Positions 32,584 to 45,008 of a stretch of 64,000 bases of DNA are shown in pieces; positions within the stretch are counted from its first letter, which is position 1; each line of letters opens with the position of its first letter. The notes under the pieces are model-generated. The model worked only from the letters and a program-made list of their open reading frames with translations. It was not told where the DNA came from and made no database searches. The stretch covers positions 992,001 to 1,056,000 of the forward strand of contig NW_027331833.1 in assembly GCF_033568475.1 (NCBI RefSeq), read 5' to 3'. The DNA comes from Henckelia pumila. Taxonomy: Eukaryota > Streptophyta > Magnoliopsida > Lamiales > Gesneriaceae. Position numbers and translations under genes: made by a program.

Positions 32584-34047
32584 TCAGCATTTATTGGGTG
32601 AAAACGCAATTAAAGAATTAGCCAAGTCGTAACTGACACGTGTCCCCTGTTGCTGGACATTACCGATTATCCCGAGGGAGGACGTCGTCGGAGCAAAGGC
32701 GAGGCAGAAAGTCCCCGATGAGTCAACCGGTATCAGGTAATTCTTAGCCGGTAGACTCAACTCTTTACCGTTCGAGAAATGAAACGACACCGTTGGGACC
32801 TCCACGCTTTGCCTCGAGCTCAAATCATAGCACGTGTCGAATAGAGCAACGCCGTTAGTTAACGGCAAGTCTCGCGTCCCCGCCTTAAATGCATCTCGCA
32901 GGGAGTCGTACGCCGCCGTTTGCAATCTAGTAACGGCCGTTCCCGAATCAACTATGACCCCGCCGTCTCCGTTCTCGTTTATCTGAAAATTCGCCGGCGG
33001 GATTGCTAATAGCTCACCGGAGACACCGATTCCCGTCAAATCTACATAGTAAAAGGTGTCCAGCTTGGAGTTTCGGAGTAATGGAGCTGTAATGGCGTCA
33101 GGCGGGGGTGATGTGTTGAAATCGAGAGTTGAAGCGGAATCAGAATCGCGGTCCACGAGGCAGTAAGAGAAGGAGGAAGCGTTGATTTGCGAAGGAAAAG
33201 ACAAAGAGCCGCCGCCTAATCCGATCAAGCCGGCGGCTCCGACGAATAATCCTTCGTTGTTATGGCCGCAACCGATGGCTAGGTTGTTCACCGCCGCGGA
33301 GTTTCCGAAAGTGAAGGACTCCTTCACGAAATCGCCGACGGTGTAAGAGCCGTCGCCGTAGGAAACCTCGTAGAGACACGTGTCGTTACGGCACTCGGAG
33401 ACATCGAGCGACCTGCATTGCTGGGTGTCGCATGTGAGGGTGGAGAAGGAGGTGGACTGGACCGGGTCGAAAATCGGGTCGGCTTGCTGATAACAGTCTG
33501 CGCAAGGGGCGCATTGCACCCAATTGACGTCGCTTCCGGTGTCCAGCACCATGTAAGATTCGGTCGGCGGGTTGCCAACTCCGACACGGCAGAAGTACTC
33601 GCCACTGCCTTGGCTTGTCCCCGAAATTACCGGAACTTCAATCTTCTCATCCTCCAATTCTTCTTCCAGTGGCGTTAGATCTGCTCTCTTTATGCCTAAA
33701 CTCAACAGATCCAGCCGGGTCTGAAGCGCTTTGACTCGGGCCGAGTCACGGTTGATTCGGGCCAATGTGAGTTCTCTGTAGTCTTTATCGGAACTTGTAC
33801 GGATGCCCAAGCGAGAATGCAGCTGAAAACTCAGAGACGAACCCGAAGAAACAATGGGTTTCTGGTGTTTTACATGCACCAAATTTTGGGAATCCAGCGA
33901 CAATAAATCTTGGGTTGTCGTCAGTGTAGAAGATACATCAAGAACCACAGATTTTGAGCTGGATTTGAGTGTTCTTGACAGCACCGGAGAGGAGAAAATG
34001 GAGAGAAATGAAATGTAAACTGCAAGAAGAAGTCCCATTTTCTCCAT
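32584..34047 (-). CDS. ASPG1: Secreted aspartic protease, ASPG1-like (pepsin family A1)
   Basis: A single-exon frame of 487 aa. Residues 1-24 look like a signal peptide (hydrophobic core LLLAVYISFLSIF), followed by a propeptide to about 140. The catalytic motifs are D169-T-G-S and D367-S-G-T. Between them is the Cys-rich insertion with 'CAPCADCYQQ' typical of atypical (nucellin/CND41-like) plant aspartic proteases. The end, with 'FAPTTSSLGIIGNVQQQGTRVSYDL', and the full length match ASPG1 (aspartic protease in guard cell 1), a protein reported to affect ABA responses and drought avoidance in Arabidopsis. The orthology is inferred from sequence similarity only. The gene is convergent with the NLR. 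GC content is visibly higher than in the surroundings, as is common for intronless plant proteases. Confidence 0.95.
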   Translation of the reverse strand: MEKMGLLLAVYISFLSIFSSPVLSRTLKSSSKSVVLDVSSTLTTTQDLLSLDSQNLVHVKHQKPIVSSGSSLSFQLHSRLGIRTSSDKDYRELTLARINRDSARVKALQTRLDLLSLGIKRADLTPLEEELEDEKIEVPVISGTSQGSGEYFCRVGVGNPPTESYMVLDTGSDVNWVQCAPCADCYQQADPIFDPVQSTSFSTLTCDTQQCRSLDVSECRNDTCLYEVSYGDGSYTVGDFVKESFTFGNSAAVNNLAIGCGHNNEGLFVGAAGLIGLGGGSLSFPSQINASSFSYCLVDRDSDSASTLDFNTSPPPDAITAPLLRNSKLDTFYYVDLTGIGVSGELLAIPPANFQINENGDGGVIVDSGTAVTRLQTAAYDSLRDAFKAGTRDLPLTNGVALFDTCYDLSSRQSVEVPTVSFHFSNGKELSLPAKNYLIPVDSSGTFCLAFAPTTSSLGIIGNVQQQGTRVSYDLANSLIAFSPNKC

Positions 34048-34986
34048 CGCAGTGTAGTAAAATCCAGTAACTTTGATTTTATATATGAACCTCCAAAGGA
34101 AGAGTCGCAGAAGACAGAGAAGAGAGACAAGCTTTGAATGTATGGTTTCTCCGACATTAATATTGTTTTTTTTTTAATATCTTATATTCCAAATGTTTAA
34201 TTAGTTAGATTAGATTCTGCTATTAGTTCAGTCACGTCATGAAAAGAGTCTGCGTAGTTGGTTAATATTATCATATTGTAAACATATTTGGTCAAGTGTG
34301 ATTATATATGAATATGATTTTTGAGTTTAATTGAAAGCTTTTGACCATTGATTGTGGAGTGGTGTGTGGGGGTGATTGGTTGGCAAACATTGAAGACTTT
34401 TTATGACCATCACGAGATGAATGGGGTTATGGGGTGTTGGAAGTGTGCCTTTTTGTCATCACTTTTATTCCTCATGTACGGGAAATTATTACATCCAAGA
34501 ACATGTTCAATTGTGTGAGGTGACGTTGATGAAATTGATAATTTTACTTAATTGTATGTTGACGTGAGCGATTATAACTTTATCTTATAGTTTTGTAAGA
34601 GTTAGATGATAGCTAAATATTATTTTTTTTAAAGACTAAATATTAATTTTTTTATTTTAAAAGATTAATTTTTATTTCATAAAATAAATGAATATTTAAA
34701 AACAAAATAAAATTATATATAATTGGGAAAAAAATTACACTCAATTAAAATTTAAAAGCTTACACATAATTTTAAAAAAAATAATTAAAATAACTCATAA
34801 TTTTAAATTACATACATCAATTTAAAAAACACATATAATTAAAAAAACATACATAATTAATTATTCATCTCATTATTCACCACCATTGATTTATATTTTT
34901 TTTAAAAAAAATTAATTTTAAAATATTGGACAGGCCAAATTGGATGAAGGTTCAAATTTAATCTGATCGTTCAAAATTTTGATTTC

Positions 34987-35080
<94 letters not shown>

Positions 35081-36627
35081 CTTACTATCTTATTAAAGTA
35101 AAAACCCTCTAATTAATAAGCTTTTAATTAATTGTTAAACTTGATTTAAAATTATCATTATCTTCTAACTTAATTTTCAATATAACCAAAATTATTGAGC
35201 AAAATAGTCATTTTATAAGGTTTCTTTTTTTTTAGTCATTAAAAGCTCATTTTGTGTCATTTGATATTATTTTATTTACGAATATGACACTCATTTTATA
35301 AAATATTTGTTTAGCTAAGAAAACGTTATATTTTTATTATTTTTTAATTTTATAATTTATTTTTTATTATTTTTTTTATTAAAAAAACGAAATGTATGTG
35401 TGCAGCTGGATACTAGTATATATAAAAGAGCAGACACACTCTTCACCGTATGGAAGGATTCCACACGAGGCTTGCCTGCTTTATTGCATGAGGAGTAATC
35501 CTCGTGCTATTTTCTCGATTCCTTCGTAATTAAATGGACGAGAAAGCCCACTTCCTCATTGAACTTCGACGCTAACTGTACATGGCCTAAGGGGACTTAT
35601 TAGAGATTCATGCATTCTTGAATTGAATTAGCGGTTATAAATATAAGTTTGAGAGAGAAAAGAACAAAGGGTGGTGAGGGAGACAAGAAGACTGGTTTTA
35701 AGTGATCATGATGAACTTGCACAAAAGAATTGTACCGATTGTTTTGATTAGGTTTGCTTTTTGTGTCTGTGAGACGTGAGTACATATGGTGGACCTAATG
35801 AGTTGTGTTGGTGAAGTTGTATATGATTGGTTGTGTGTGTTTGTTCTTGTCATTGATTAGAAGATAGTGGTAGATATTATGCTTTATTGGGTGTGTTATT
35901 CGGTGTAGAAATAGTTTTTGGATCAATGGACTTCACATAATTTCATGCGAGATCTAAGTGAATCCAAGAGATGGTTTTGTACGTGGAGTAAAATTCATGG
36001 TGCATCATATTAATATATTTATAGGAGTTGTTGATGCTTGTGATCATAGGTTATTTGGTCAAACATTTAGAAATTCGACGTATATTTCAAGTTTTGTTTG
36101 TGTGTGGAAAGTAGTTACAACAAATTATGATTTTTTTTAAGACAAATTTATCGCCTATGAATTTTTGAAAGCAATATGCCGGGATCGGTTTTTTGTGTAG
36201 TGGGAGGGAGGGTGAATGAATACACATACTTTAAACTTTGTACAAAAAATGCCCTAGTTTTGCAGCCGGTCGAGTTAGGTGTTAACCAAATTAGACCAAA
36301 TATCTCAACACGTAAAAATGATCAAACAATAAATAGTGCGAAAATGGCTTGAAAATTTTTAGCGAGTCTTTTTTACTCAACACAGTCACTGTTATCCACA
36401 AGATAAGTAAAAGCAGAAGGAAAGGACACAATATATATGAAAGTTCGAATGTAAAATCCTTATATGTTCCTCTTCTTCCACTTGGGAAGGAATGTCTTAG
36501 AAGAGTTTGGTTTATACAGCATTTGTATACAACACACACAAACTTTAGTACTTGTACACTGTCTAAATCGGAACTCTTAGTTAACTCATATAAGATCTCA
36601 AATCTTGGCAATTAAAATCCAACAACA
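34048..36627. other. Gene-poor region upstream of the protease
   Basis: AT-rich. It includes the protease promoter (a TATATAAA word on the minus strand at about 34078-34085 is too close to the ATG to be assigned with confidence) and a long AT microsatellite. No convincing gene was found between 35100 and 36627. Confidence 0.6.
34991..35076. repeat. (AT)43 microsatellite
   Basis: 86 bp of uninterrupted AT dinucleotides. Such runs are prone to length error in assemblies. Confidence 0.97.
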
Positions 36628-36978
36628 GCAGAGGCTCTGGCAATCCGAGAAGCTCTCAAATGGATGAAGAATCTTCAATTATCTCCAATCATTGTGGAAT
36701 CTGATGCTTTAATGGTCATTGAAGCTCTTCATCGCACTATTCCAGATCACTCTATTTTATATCTTATCATTGAAGATTATAAACTCCTCGTTCAGGATGT
36801 CTCTTCTTATACTTTGTTTTTGCCAGAAGATCAACGAACTAGACTGCTCACGCTTTACCTAGAGGGGACTTCTTCTATGTCTGATCTAGTAGAAAGTATC
36901 ACTCCTACTACTGTAATTTCTAATGTACTTGTTTCTGATTTGGCTATTTAATAATATCGTCTTGCTTATTAAAAAAAA
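36628..36978 (+). pseudogene. LINE 3' end with RNase H-like (RVT_3) remnant
   Basis: The plus frame from 36628 reads AEALAIREALKWMKN and then IIVESDALMVIEAL, the conserved start of the RNase H-like domain at the end of plant L1-type LINE ORF2. The end 'VISNVLVSDLA' before the stop at 36949-36951 resembles LINE C termini. The middle (about 36810-36890) is out of register with the family, suggesting compensating indels. A short A run follows at 36971-36978. It is strongly 5' truncated, as is usual for LINE copies. Confidence 0.72.
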
Positions 36979-37819
36979 TCAGCAAGTTATATTCTAAAAA
37001 TCGCCGCGTAGGACCGTCTAGGTGACCCACCGCCCCGAGTTTTAAAAACTTGGTGGCCCCAGTCGATGATGATAAATCGATCATCTAGGCGGGTAACAAA
37101 CAGCCTAGACGTTTTGATTTTTAAAAAAATAAAATAAAAAGTGATATTTTTTTTTAAAAAAACAGTAGTTGAATAAAATTATGCATATTTTTGTTGAAAT
37201 ATATTAACATAAAAAAATTATGCACATTAATAGCATCCAAGTGCTTCTTTTCAAGCTAGTGGCAAAGAAAGTTCGGGTACAACTTCTAGCGCAAGCTCAC
37301 AACACTTTTAGATTTAGAAAATGAGAATCGAAATCATGCATTGCGGGTTGAGAAGAAAATAGATAAGCTTAAACAACTGTTTCAAGATATACAGTTGAAT
37401 CGCAATGGTTAGAAAGTTGAAGACATGTATCGTAATTTTTCCTTGTTTGTAGATTTGTTATGAGTTCGAAAATTTTAGACGATCATTAATTTGTATCGAT
37501 TTGGTGTTTGTTAGAAGATTTTAGACTATCGTAAACGGGTATGTATTGATTTGGCAATTATACGAAGATTTTAGATTATCATAAATGTGTGTTGATTTGG
37601 CAATTTTTTCAAAGATTTAAACTCGGCATTTATTTGAAAATTTCATACGATCGTAAAAAGAAGTTGCTGTCCTATTTTCCGTTTCAAGATGCAAACATGT
37701 TAGAATTCTATCAAGTTTTAATTAATATTTTAGGCTTAAATGTTATGCGATATTGATCTTTTAATTGTGCTCTTTGCGTGTGCAAATACTTATTAAGAAA
37801 ATACAATTTGGAAGGTTTC

Positions 37820-38060
37820 ATAATAGAAGTTGAATTAGTAATGCATACAAAAACGTTGTTGCTACACAAAATACTTCCAATGGTTGGCGGCCCCTGTTCT
37901 TTCTACACAAAATATTTCCTATGCAAATACTTCTCCAGTAAGCATAATAGAAGTTGAATTAGTAATGCAAATACTTCTCTAGTAAGCATACAAAAATGCC
38001 CTTGCAGTCTTGCTATACAAAATATTTCCTATGGTTGGCACCCTTGTTCTTTCTTCTTGC
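37820..38060. repeat. Imperfect tandem duplication
   Basis: 'cataatagaagttgaattag' occurs near 37820 and near 37945. Each copy is followed by related text containing 'ctacacaaaata' or 'ctatacaaaata', 'atggttggc' and 'tgttctttct'. The unit is roughly 120-140 bp. Confidence 0.7.
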
Positions 38061-38109
38061 TCCTGGATCAGCTCTCCTACCAACTGCCAACATCTCCATT
38101 GTCTCCAAA

Positions 38110-38460
38110 AAACCAAAATTCACGAAACCGCCTAGTTCCAAAAAAACTCTCAATTATAACAATTCGGAAAAGATTAACATAGCGAATGAGAGGAAACAAA
38201 GTCACATAATTTGTTTCAAATCTCTTCTCCTAAAAAAACAAAATTAACAAAGCCGACTAATTCCAACAAAACTCTAGCAACTAAAAAAATTCTAAAAAGA
38301 CCAACATAGCAAACGAAGGATCAATACAGAGGAAACAAAGTCACATAAGTTGTTTCAAATCTCTTCTCCTAAAATAAACAGAATTAACGAAACCAACAAA
38401 ACTATCGCTACCAAAATAATCCTGAAAATACAACACAACAAAGACAAAATTTTACACCAC
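38110..38460. repeat. Tandem repeat, about 2.5 units of 130-140 bp
   Basis: The unit contains 'gaggaaacaaagtcacataa' followed by 'tcaaatctcttctcctaaaa' (seen at about 38190-38235 and 38330-38375), then 'attaac(a/g)aa' and 'ccaacaaaact'. A third partial unit starts near 38381. Confidence 0.75.
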
Positions 38461-39954
38461 CTCATCTTGATTATTTTAGACTAATACAAAAGAAAGGAGT
38501 AAAAAATTTACCTCGAGAAGTCGAGACAGCGCGCAGCTCTTATATCGAGCTATTACGGTTACTATCATCATGTCCCTAAAAATATTAAAGAAAGTGAGAG
38601 ATAAATTTGTAAACAATTTTAACATTCTTTAAAAATTTTCCTTACGGATTCTCAAACTGATATGAGAATAAATTCATCTGACCATGTGAATATAAATTTG
38701 TATCACATTCCTGCATTTAACATACGTACACAAATAAATGTAAGATGATGAGAGAATTATCGGTATATATTAATCCAATGGAAAAAGTTAGTAATATCCC
38801 AATGATATGGTTGGTTGACATGAAATTGAGATCCAATTGATACAAAATCAAATGGATGATTAATATTGATTTGTGATGGTGGGACAGTAGGATTTTGATG
38901 TTGTTGGCACTTCGAGCTTTGAGAGGGTTGTGAACTTTGGCCTTCGCCTTTTTTTTTTTCCTTTTGCATCTATATCACATAAAATAAAAAATTAAAAATA
39001 AAAGAACAAAACTCATACAAAAGATCAATTTACAACTTACTTGCAACTTCAACCTCCCATCAAGTCTACAATTAAAAAAATGATTCAAATGTAAATAAAA
39101 ATAAACAAGGATCTAAAAATTTAGTCACAACTCAAGTCCCAAAAGCAGTAAAATAAAAGGAACAAATAGAATAAAGTCACAAACAAATTCAACAAAGTAT
39201 AGAACCTTCGTAGGCAGCCATCTTTTCTTTCTAACTACTTATACACAGAAATGGAAGCATGAATGCTAAGGTTTCTATGAACAGAGGCACAAACCAAATA
39301 CACACCAATATCCTAAAAATAAAAAAATCATTCGATCATCCATATACACACCAATATCCTAAAAATGAAACGAGTCCGTCATTTTTTTTCATTAGTCCAC
39401 GAACAATAATTTCCCCAAGGCCAAATTCATCTCTACGTCCCACAAATTACCCTGCCAAAGCGTCCATTCTAAATCAATTTGCAAGCATTACAAAATTGTA
39501 GTCATCGAGAGAGCGCGAGAAATCAAATTTTTTTCTTCTGACTATGATTTGCAAGATGACAAGAGTAAGCCTATTTTTGTGGACCAGTTCAAGAATTAGG
39601 TGAGTATTCAAACGAGGACTTTTAAATCAATTCATACCAAAGAAAACAGTAACCCATTCAATCAACACCTCCCTTGATTTCCAGTCGATATACACAACCA
39701 CGGAATCAAGAATGAAACTTGAATTAAAACCTGAACGGCATCTTAAACCATGAAATCCGACAATCATTTGCTGATTTACCTTTAGAATAACGGAAATCGA
39801 TAAAAAAAAAAAGGAAATCACAAGATTTAACGAAATAATAACACTGGAAACCTTCTCTCTAAGAGAGGAATTAGTATTTTACCCACGACGCTGGATCCTC
39901 CTCAACCAAGGGTCGTGATTCGATATATGTATCGGGCGAAGCTGATATCGATTC

Positions 39955-40429
39955 TGTTGGTCCCAGGTGCGGCATCACGAGATAGAAACTATGTAAATTG
40001 AAAAATAAATAGACAACAAGATTTACGTGGAAAACCCCAAAAAATTATTAGGGTAAAAACTACGGGCAAGACCAAAAGATTCCACTATAATATTTGAAGA
40101 ATTACAATCTCTCTCTGTGTTTCCAAAGAGACACTCATCCTCTTAATACAGGAGAAAACCCATCTCACAAATATATAGAAATAACTAGGGAGAAAATAAA
40201 TTCACTCAAGAACAGAAGAATGCTTGAGGCTGAGGGATAATCTGAAATGCCGAGATGAGAGCTCTATTTATAGAGCATCTCGGTCGTCTGAACACACGGT
40301 ATAATCATGAGAAAATTCTCGGTGGCTTCTGCTTCAATTAAATCCGCCCACCTTTGTTTACAAATGTATTGACCATAATTGACATTCCACCCACTACCTC
40401 ATTATGAGGTTTGAATTTTCAACCTGAAA
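39955..40429 (-). repeat. 3' LTR of copia-2
   Basis: 475 bp, 97.3% identical to 44534-45008. In element orientation it starts TTTCAGG where the 5' LTR has TGTCAGG, so the terminal TG has mutated. Confidence 0.95.
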
Positions 40430-40443
40430 TTTCTCCCACTTGG
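40430..40443 (-). other. Polypurine tract of copia-2
   Basis: The minus strand reads CCAAGTGGGAGAAA directly before the 3' LTR. Confidence 0.88.
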
Positions 40444-40504
40444 ATATTTGATTGAAAATCAAACACATCTCCACACATCCTTTCAATCTTGTCATTCCTG
40501 TTGC

Positions 40505-43500
40505 TTACGTTTCTGCGAGGCCACTTGAGGATTTACACCATTCAAACTTCTCCGTGTTCACTGGCTTTGTCAGAATATCAGCAATGTTATCCTTCGTATG
40601 GATTTTCTGCATATCCACACTTCCTTCCTCTACTACCTCTCGTACAAAGTGAAATTGAACACCAATGTGTTTAGTATTGGAATGAAAGGCTGGATTCCTT
40701 GCAATGTGCAAGGCACTCTGACCGTCACAAAACAAAGAAATTTTTTCTTGTTTGTGCCCAAGTTCCTCCAATAACCTTTTAATCCATATTGCCTCCTTGC
40801 AAGCTTGAGTAGCTGCCATGTATTCTGCCTCCGTTGTAGATAACGCCACAACTGTTTGCAGTTTTGAAACCCAGCTGACTGCACCTCCTGCAATTGTAAA
40901 CACATAACCAGTAGTAGATTTTTTTTTATCTGGATCACACGCATAGTCTGAATCCACATAGCCCCTGAGTCTAAAATCTGATCCTCCAAAACATAATGCA
41001 GCATCCGAGGTACCCTTAATGTATCTAAGGATCATCTTAACCGTGCTCCAATGCTCTTGTCCAGGATTCGCCATATATCGACTGACTGCTCCCACTGCTT
41101 GTGCAATGTCTGGTCTTGTACAAATCATGACGAACATTAAACTTCCCACTGCTGATGCATACGGTACTCGAGACATCTCCATATTCTCTGTTTCACTGCT
41201 AGGACACATCTCAGAAGATAACTTGAAGTTAATAGGAAAAGGGGTTGAAACTGGCTTACTATCTTGCATGTTGAAGCGCTGCAAGACTTTCTTCAAATAA
41301 TTTTTCTGGGAAAGCCAAATCTTCCTATTGCTTCTGTCTCGGTGAACTTGCATCCCTAGAATCTTGTTTGCTGGTCCCAAGTCCTTCATATCAAATTCCC
41401 TAGCCAACTGTGCCTTCAATTCTTGGACTCTATCTTTGTTGGAGCCTGCTACCAACATGTCATCCACGTACAACAGCAAAATGATATAATCATCATCACC
41501 AGACCTCTTGAAATACGTACAAGGGTCTGCACTGAGTCTGTTGTACCCAAGGCTCATGATATAGGAATCAAATCTCTTGTACCAACACCTCGGCACCTGT
41601 TTGAGACCGTACAGAGATTTATTCAACCTGCAAACCAAGTTCTCTTTGCCTTTTTCTGTAAAACCTTCTGACTGGAGCATATAGATTTCTTCTTCAAGAT
41701 CGCCATGAAGAAATGCTGTTTTCACATCTAGCTGTTCCAAATATAGGTCAAACACAGCACACAATGCCAATACTACTCTGACTGTTGAAAGTCGAACCAC
41801 AGGAGAAAATATCTCATTGAAGTCAATACCTTCTTTCTAAGCATACCCTTTGACAACCAATCTCGCACGATACCGCTCCACTTGGTTATTGCAATCACGC
41901 TTGATCTTATAGACCCATCTGTTACCTATAGCTTTCCTTCCTCGTGGTAGTGTAACAAGATCCCAAGTTTTGTTTCTGTCCAATGCTTCCAATTCTTCCT
42001 GCATCGCTGTCATCCACAGGGATACATCCGAGCTTTGAGTAGCCTCATGGAAACTCGATGGCTCACCATCCTCTGTTAACAGACAATATGCAATGTTACT
42101 TTCAGTGACATAATCTGAAAGCCAACCTGGTGGTCTTCTCTCTCGAGTTGACTGCCTCACTTTGGAAACCTCTGACTCAACTGGTTCTTGTTTCTCGTGC
42201 TCTGGTACTGCTTCACAAGAAACTTGATCTTTGTCTGTCTTATTTTCCACCTGAATGATAGTAGTTTCTGAATTCAGTGTGCCTTTGTCTCCCTTCACTT
42301 TATCTTCCTCAAAGATAACATCTCTGCTGATGATAAGCTTGTGGAAAGTAGGATCCCACAAGCGAAACCCCTTTACTCCATCAGCATAGCCCAAGAAGAT
42401 GCACTTTCTGGATTTGGAATCCAACTTTGATCTTTCTTGTTCATTGTACAACACGTACACCGGACTTCCAAATGTATGTAACCGAGAATAATCAGCTGGC
42501 TTGCCAGTCCACACCTCCATCAGAGTCTTCAAATCAATCGCGCACTGAAGGAGAACGATTGATGATGTAAGAAGCGGTTTTAACTGCTTCTGCCCAAAAT
42601 AACTTTGGTAGACCCGCAGTACTCAACATGGCCCTTATTCTGTCCAACAAAGTTCTGTTCATCCGCTCTGCCACTCCATTCTGCTGAGGCATGTACGCCG
42701 TCGTGAACTGTCTTTTGATGCCCTCATGCTGACAAAATGCATCAAACTCATCACTGGTATATTCTCCTCCATTGTCAGTCCTCAAACACTTGATTTTCTT
42801 GTCAGAATCAAGTTCAACCCGCGCTTTGAAAACTTTGAAGACTTCAAAAACATCTGACTTCTTTTTTATTGGACACACCCAACATCTCCTAGAGAAATCA
42901 TCAATAAATGAGACAAAGTATCTCGCTCCTCCTAGGGACACCATCGATACTTGCCAAACATCAGAATGAATCAGCTCCAATATGCCTTTGCTTTTGGCAG
43001 TAGATGTTCCAAACTTCAATCTGTGCTGTTTACTGGTAACACAATGCTCACAAAATGGTAGTTACTTTTGTAAGCCCTAACAACAGCTTTCGTTCAGAGA
43101 GAATCTTCATTCCTCGTTCTGACATATGTCCAAGCTTTCTATGCCACAACACTGTTGATTCTTCTCCCGAACCAATTGATGCAACAGCTAGTTCCGCCTC
43201 TTTGTGTGTTTCCCCCAACAATACATACAGATTTGCAGCAACCTTTTCCGCCTTCATAACCACAAGCGCGCCTTTCACAATTTTCATGATCCCTTTCTCG
43301 ATACGGGTTTTGCACCCAATATCATCCAATTGCCCCAAAGACAAAAGATTTTTTGTCAGACCCTTCACATGTCGTACCTCCTGTATGGTGCGAATAGTAC
43401 CATCAAATATTTTGATTTTAATGGTACCGACCCCAGCGATTTCCAAGGCATGATCATTTTCCATGAATACAGATCCTCCCGAGACTGGTTCATACTGGTC

Positions 43501-44406
43501 GAACCATTCTCTCCTTGACGTCATATGCCATGTCGCTCCTGAATCCATAATCCATGCATCACAAAATTTGTGTCTGCCTTCCGCAACTGTTGCTGCTTCG
43601 CTGAATAATATTTCACCATCGCCTGAAGTACTGGCCACATTTCCTTAAGATCCCTTATCGATGCTCTTCGTACACTCTCTCTTGAAGTGCCCTTTACCGC
43701 CACATTTAAAGCAGTAAATATTCTTCTTCTTACTTCTTGACTTGGATCTACCATATCTGTGGCTCCCACTGGAGTCACGCTCCGTCAATCTTCCTCTCGT
43801 CATCGGTAAAGCCTCTGCTTGCTTCGATGTTGCCAACCTATCTTCCTTGTTCCTTCGACGACTATCTTCTCCAAGAACCGCAGTTAAGACGTCGTCAAAA
43901 TTTAAATTATCCGAAAGAACATTGTTGGTAACATTGATGATGAGCTGATCGTATGAATCTGGTAGACTCTGAAGTAGAAGCTCCGCACGTTCTTTTTCCT
44001 CTATTTTATGCCCCATAGAAGTGAGCCGAGAAAATAGAGTATTCAATGTGTTGATATGGTCGGTCATCGATGAGGATTCCGCCATCCGAAGAGTATAAAG
44101 CTTTCTCTTTAGGAAAATCTTGTTGTGTAGTGACTTGACCTCGTACAATTTTGTCAAAGTATCCCAAATAACTTTTGCGCTTTTTATTTCAGAGATACTT
44201 GACAAAACTTCTTCCGTTATAGCCAAGTGCAAATTGGCAACAACATTGTGATTCATCTCGTTCCACTTTTGATCGTTCGTGACATCCACCGGTCTATCTT
44301 AAATAGCTGCCAAGCAACGCTCCTTTGTTAGAATTGCTTGCACCTTCAATTTTCACAGCAAAAAATTGCTCCCGTTGAACTTTTCTATCTCGTATTTTGC
44401 CGTCAT
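40505..44406 (-). pseudogene. copia-2 gag-pol, interrupted by stops and frameshifts
   Basis: Gag starts at 44406 and reads in one frame, through stops near 44353 (TGA where Trp is expected) and 44300 (TAA), into a long stretch 44289-43645. That stretch ends with an intact CCHC knuckle (CFKCGGKGHFKREC). After a TAA at 43645-43647 the same frame gives protease (WIMDSGATWHM) and the integrase zinc-finger region to 43048. A frameshift near 43062 leads to the integrase core (43019-42534; DDFSRR, ERMNRTLLDR), and another near 42545 to RT. A TAG at 41837-41839, where Gln is expected in 'KGYAQKEG', separates RT pieces. The last part (41800-40505) has YVDD and a complete RNase H. Confidence 0.93.
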
Positions 44407-44518
44407 CTTGACTACAAGATTTCTGCCTTATAAAATCTTCAAAAAATCTTTTCTGATGTGGAAGATCAGTCAAAGCTGCAACCACAGAGCATACTCAAAA
44501 TTTTAAATTTTATGTCAA

Positions 44519-44531
44519 GGCTTTGATACCA
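44519..44531 (-). other. Primer binding site of copia-2
   Basis: The minus strand reads TGGTATCAAAGCC two bases inside the 5' LTR, one mismatch from the Met tRNA primer site TGGTATCAGAGCC. Confidence 0.88.
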
Positions 44532-44533
44532 CT

Positions 44534-45008
44534 TGTTGGTCCCAGGTGCGGCATAACGAGATAGAAACTATGTAAATTGAAAAATAAATAGACAACGAGA
44601 TTTACGTGGAAAACCCCCAAAAATTATTAGGGTAAAAACCACGGGCAAGACCAAAAGATTCCACTATAATATTTGGAGAATTACAACCTCTCTCTGTGTT
44701 TCCAAAGAGACACTCACCCTCTTAATACAAGAGAAAACCTATCTCACAAATATATAGAAATAACTAGGGAGAGAATAAATTCACTCAAGAACAGAAAAAT
44801 GCTTGAGGCTGAGGGATAATCTGAAATGCCGAGATGAGAGCTCTATTTATAGAGCATCTCGGTCGTCTGAACACACGGTATAATCATGAGAAAATTCTCG
44901 GTGGCTTCTGCTTCAATTAAATCCGCCCACCTTTATTTACAAATGTATTGACCATAATTGACATTCCACCCACTACCTCATTATGAGGTTTGAATTTTCA
45001 ACCTGACA
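44534..45008 (-). repeat. 5' LTR of copia-2
   Basis: 475 bp. In element orientation it starts TGTCAGGTTG and ends ACCAACA. It is flanked on the right by the GATTC duplication. Confidence 0.95.

Larger units (their letters stand above)
36979..39954. other. Repeat-rich intergenic region
   Basis: No recognisable gene. 36985-37120 contains 'cgtctaggtgaccc' and 'atctaggcgggtaac', similar in flavour to the MITE at 54016-54466, and may be a fragment of that family. Tandem duplications lie at 37820-38460. 39508-39580 resembles 45171-45244 across the copia-2 insertion. Confidence 0.5.
39955..45008 (-). mobile_element. Ty1/copia retrotransposon copia-2
   Basis: A 5054-bp minus-strand element with 475-bp LTRs and perfect 5-bp target duplications GATTC (39950-39954, 45009-45013). 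I count 13 differences between the LTRs (ten transitions). It has a Met-type primer site, gag with an intact zinc knuckle, PR, IN, RT with YVDD, RNase H and a polypurine tract. The organisation and gag style resemble the Tork/TNT1 group. Stops and frameshifts make it non-autonomous. Confidence 0.96.

Noticed and set aside
34078-34085. TATATAAA as TATA box of the aspartic protease
   Set aside because: Only about 30-38 bp from the start codon, which would leave almost no 5' untranslated region; not assigned.
35600-36615. Several short open frames upstream of the LINE tail
   Set aside because: They overlap on both strands, lack domains and lie in AT-rich sequence; no gene model could be supported.
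38757-38969. Minus-strand 70-codon frame rich in Gln, Ser and Pro
   Set aside because: Low-complexity composition, no recognised domain and no supported splice partner.
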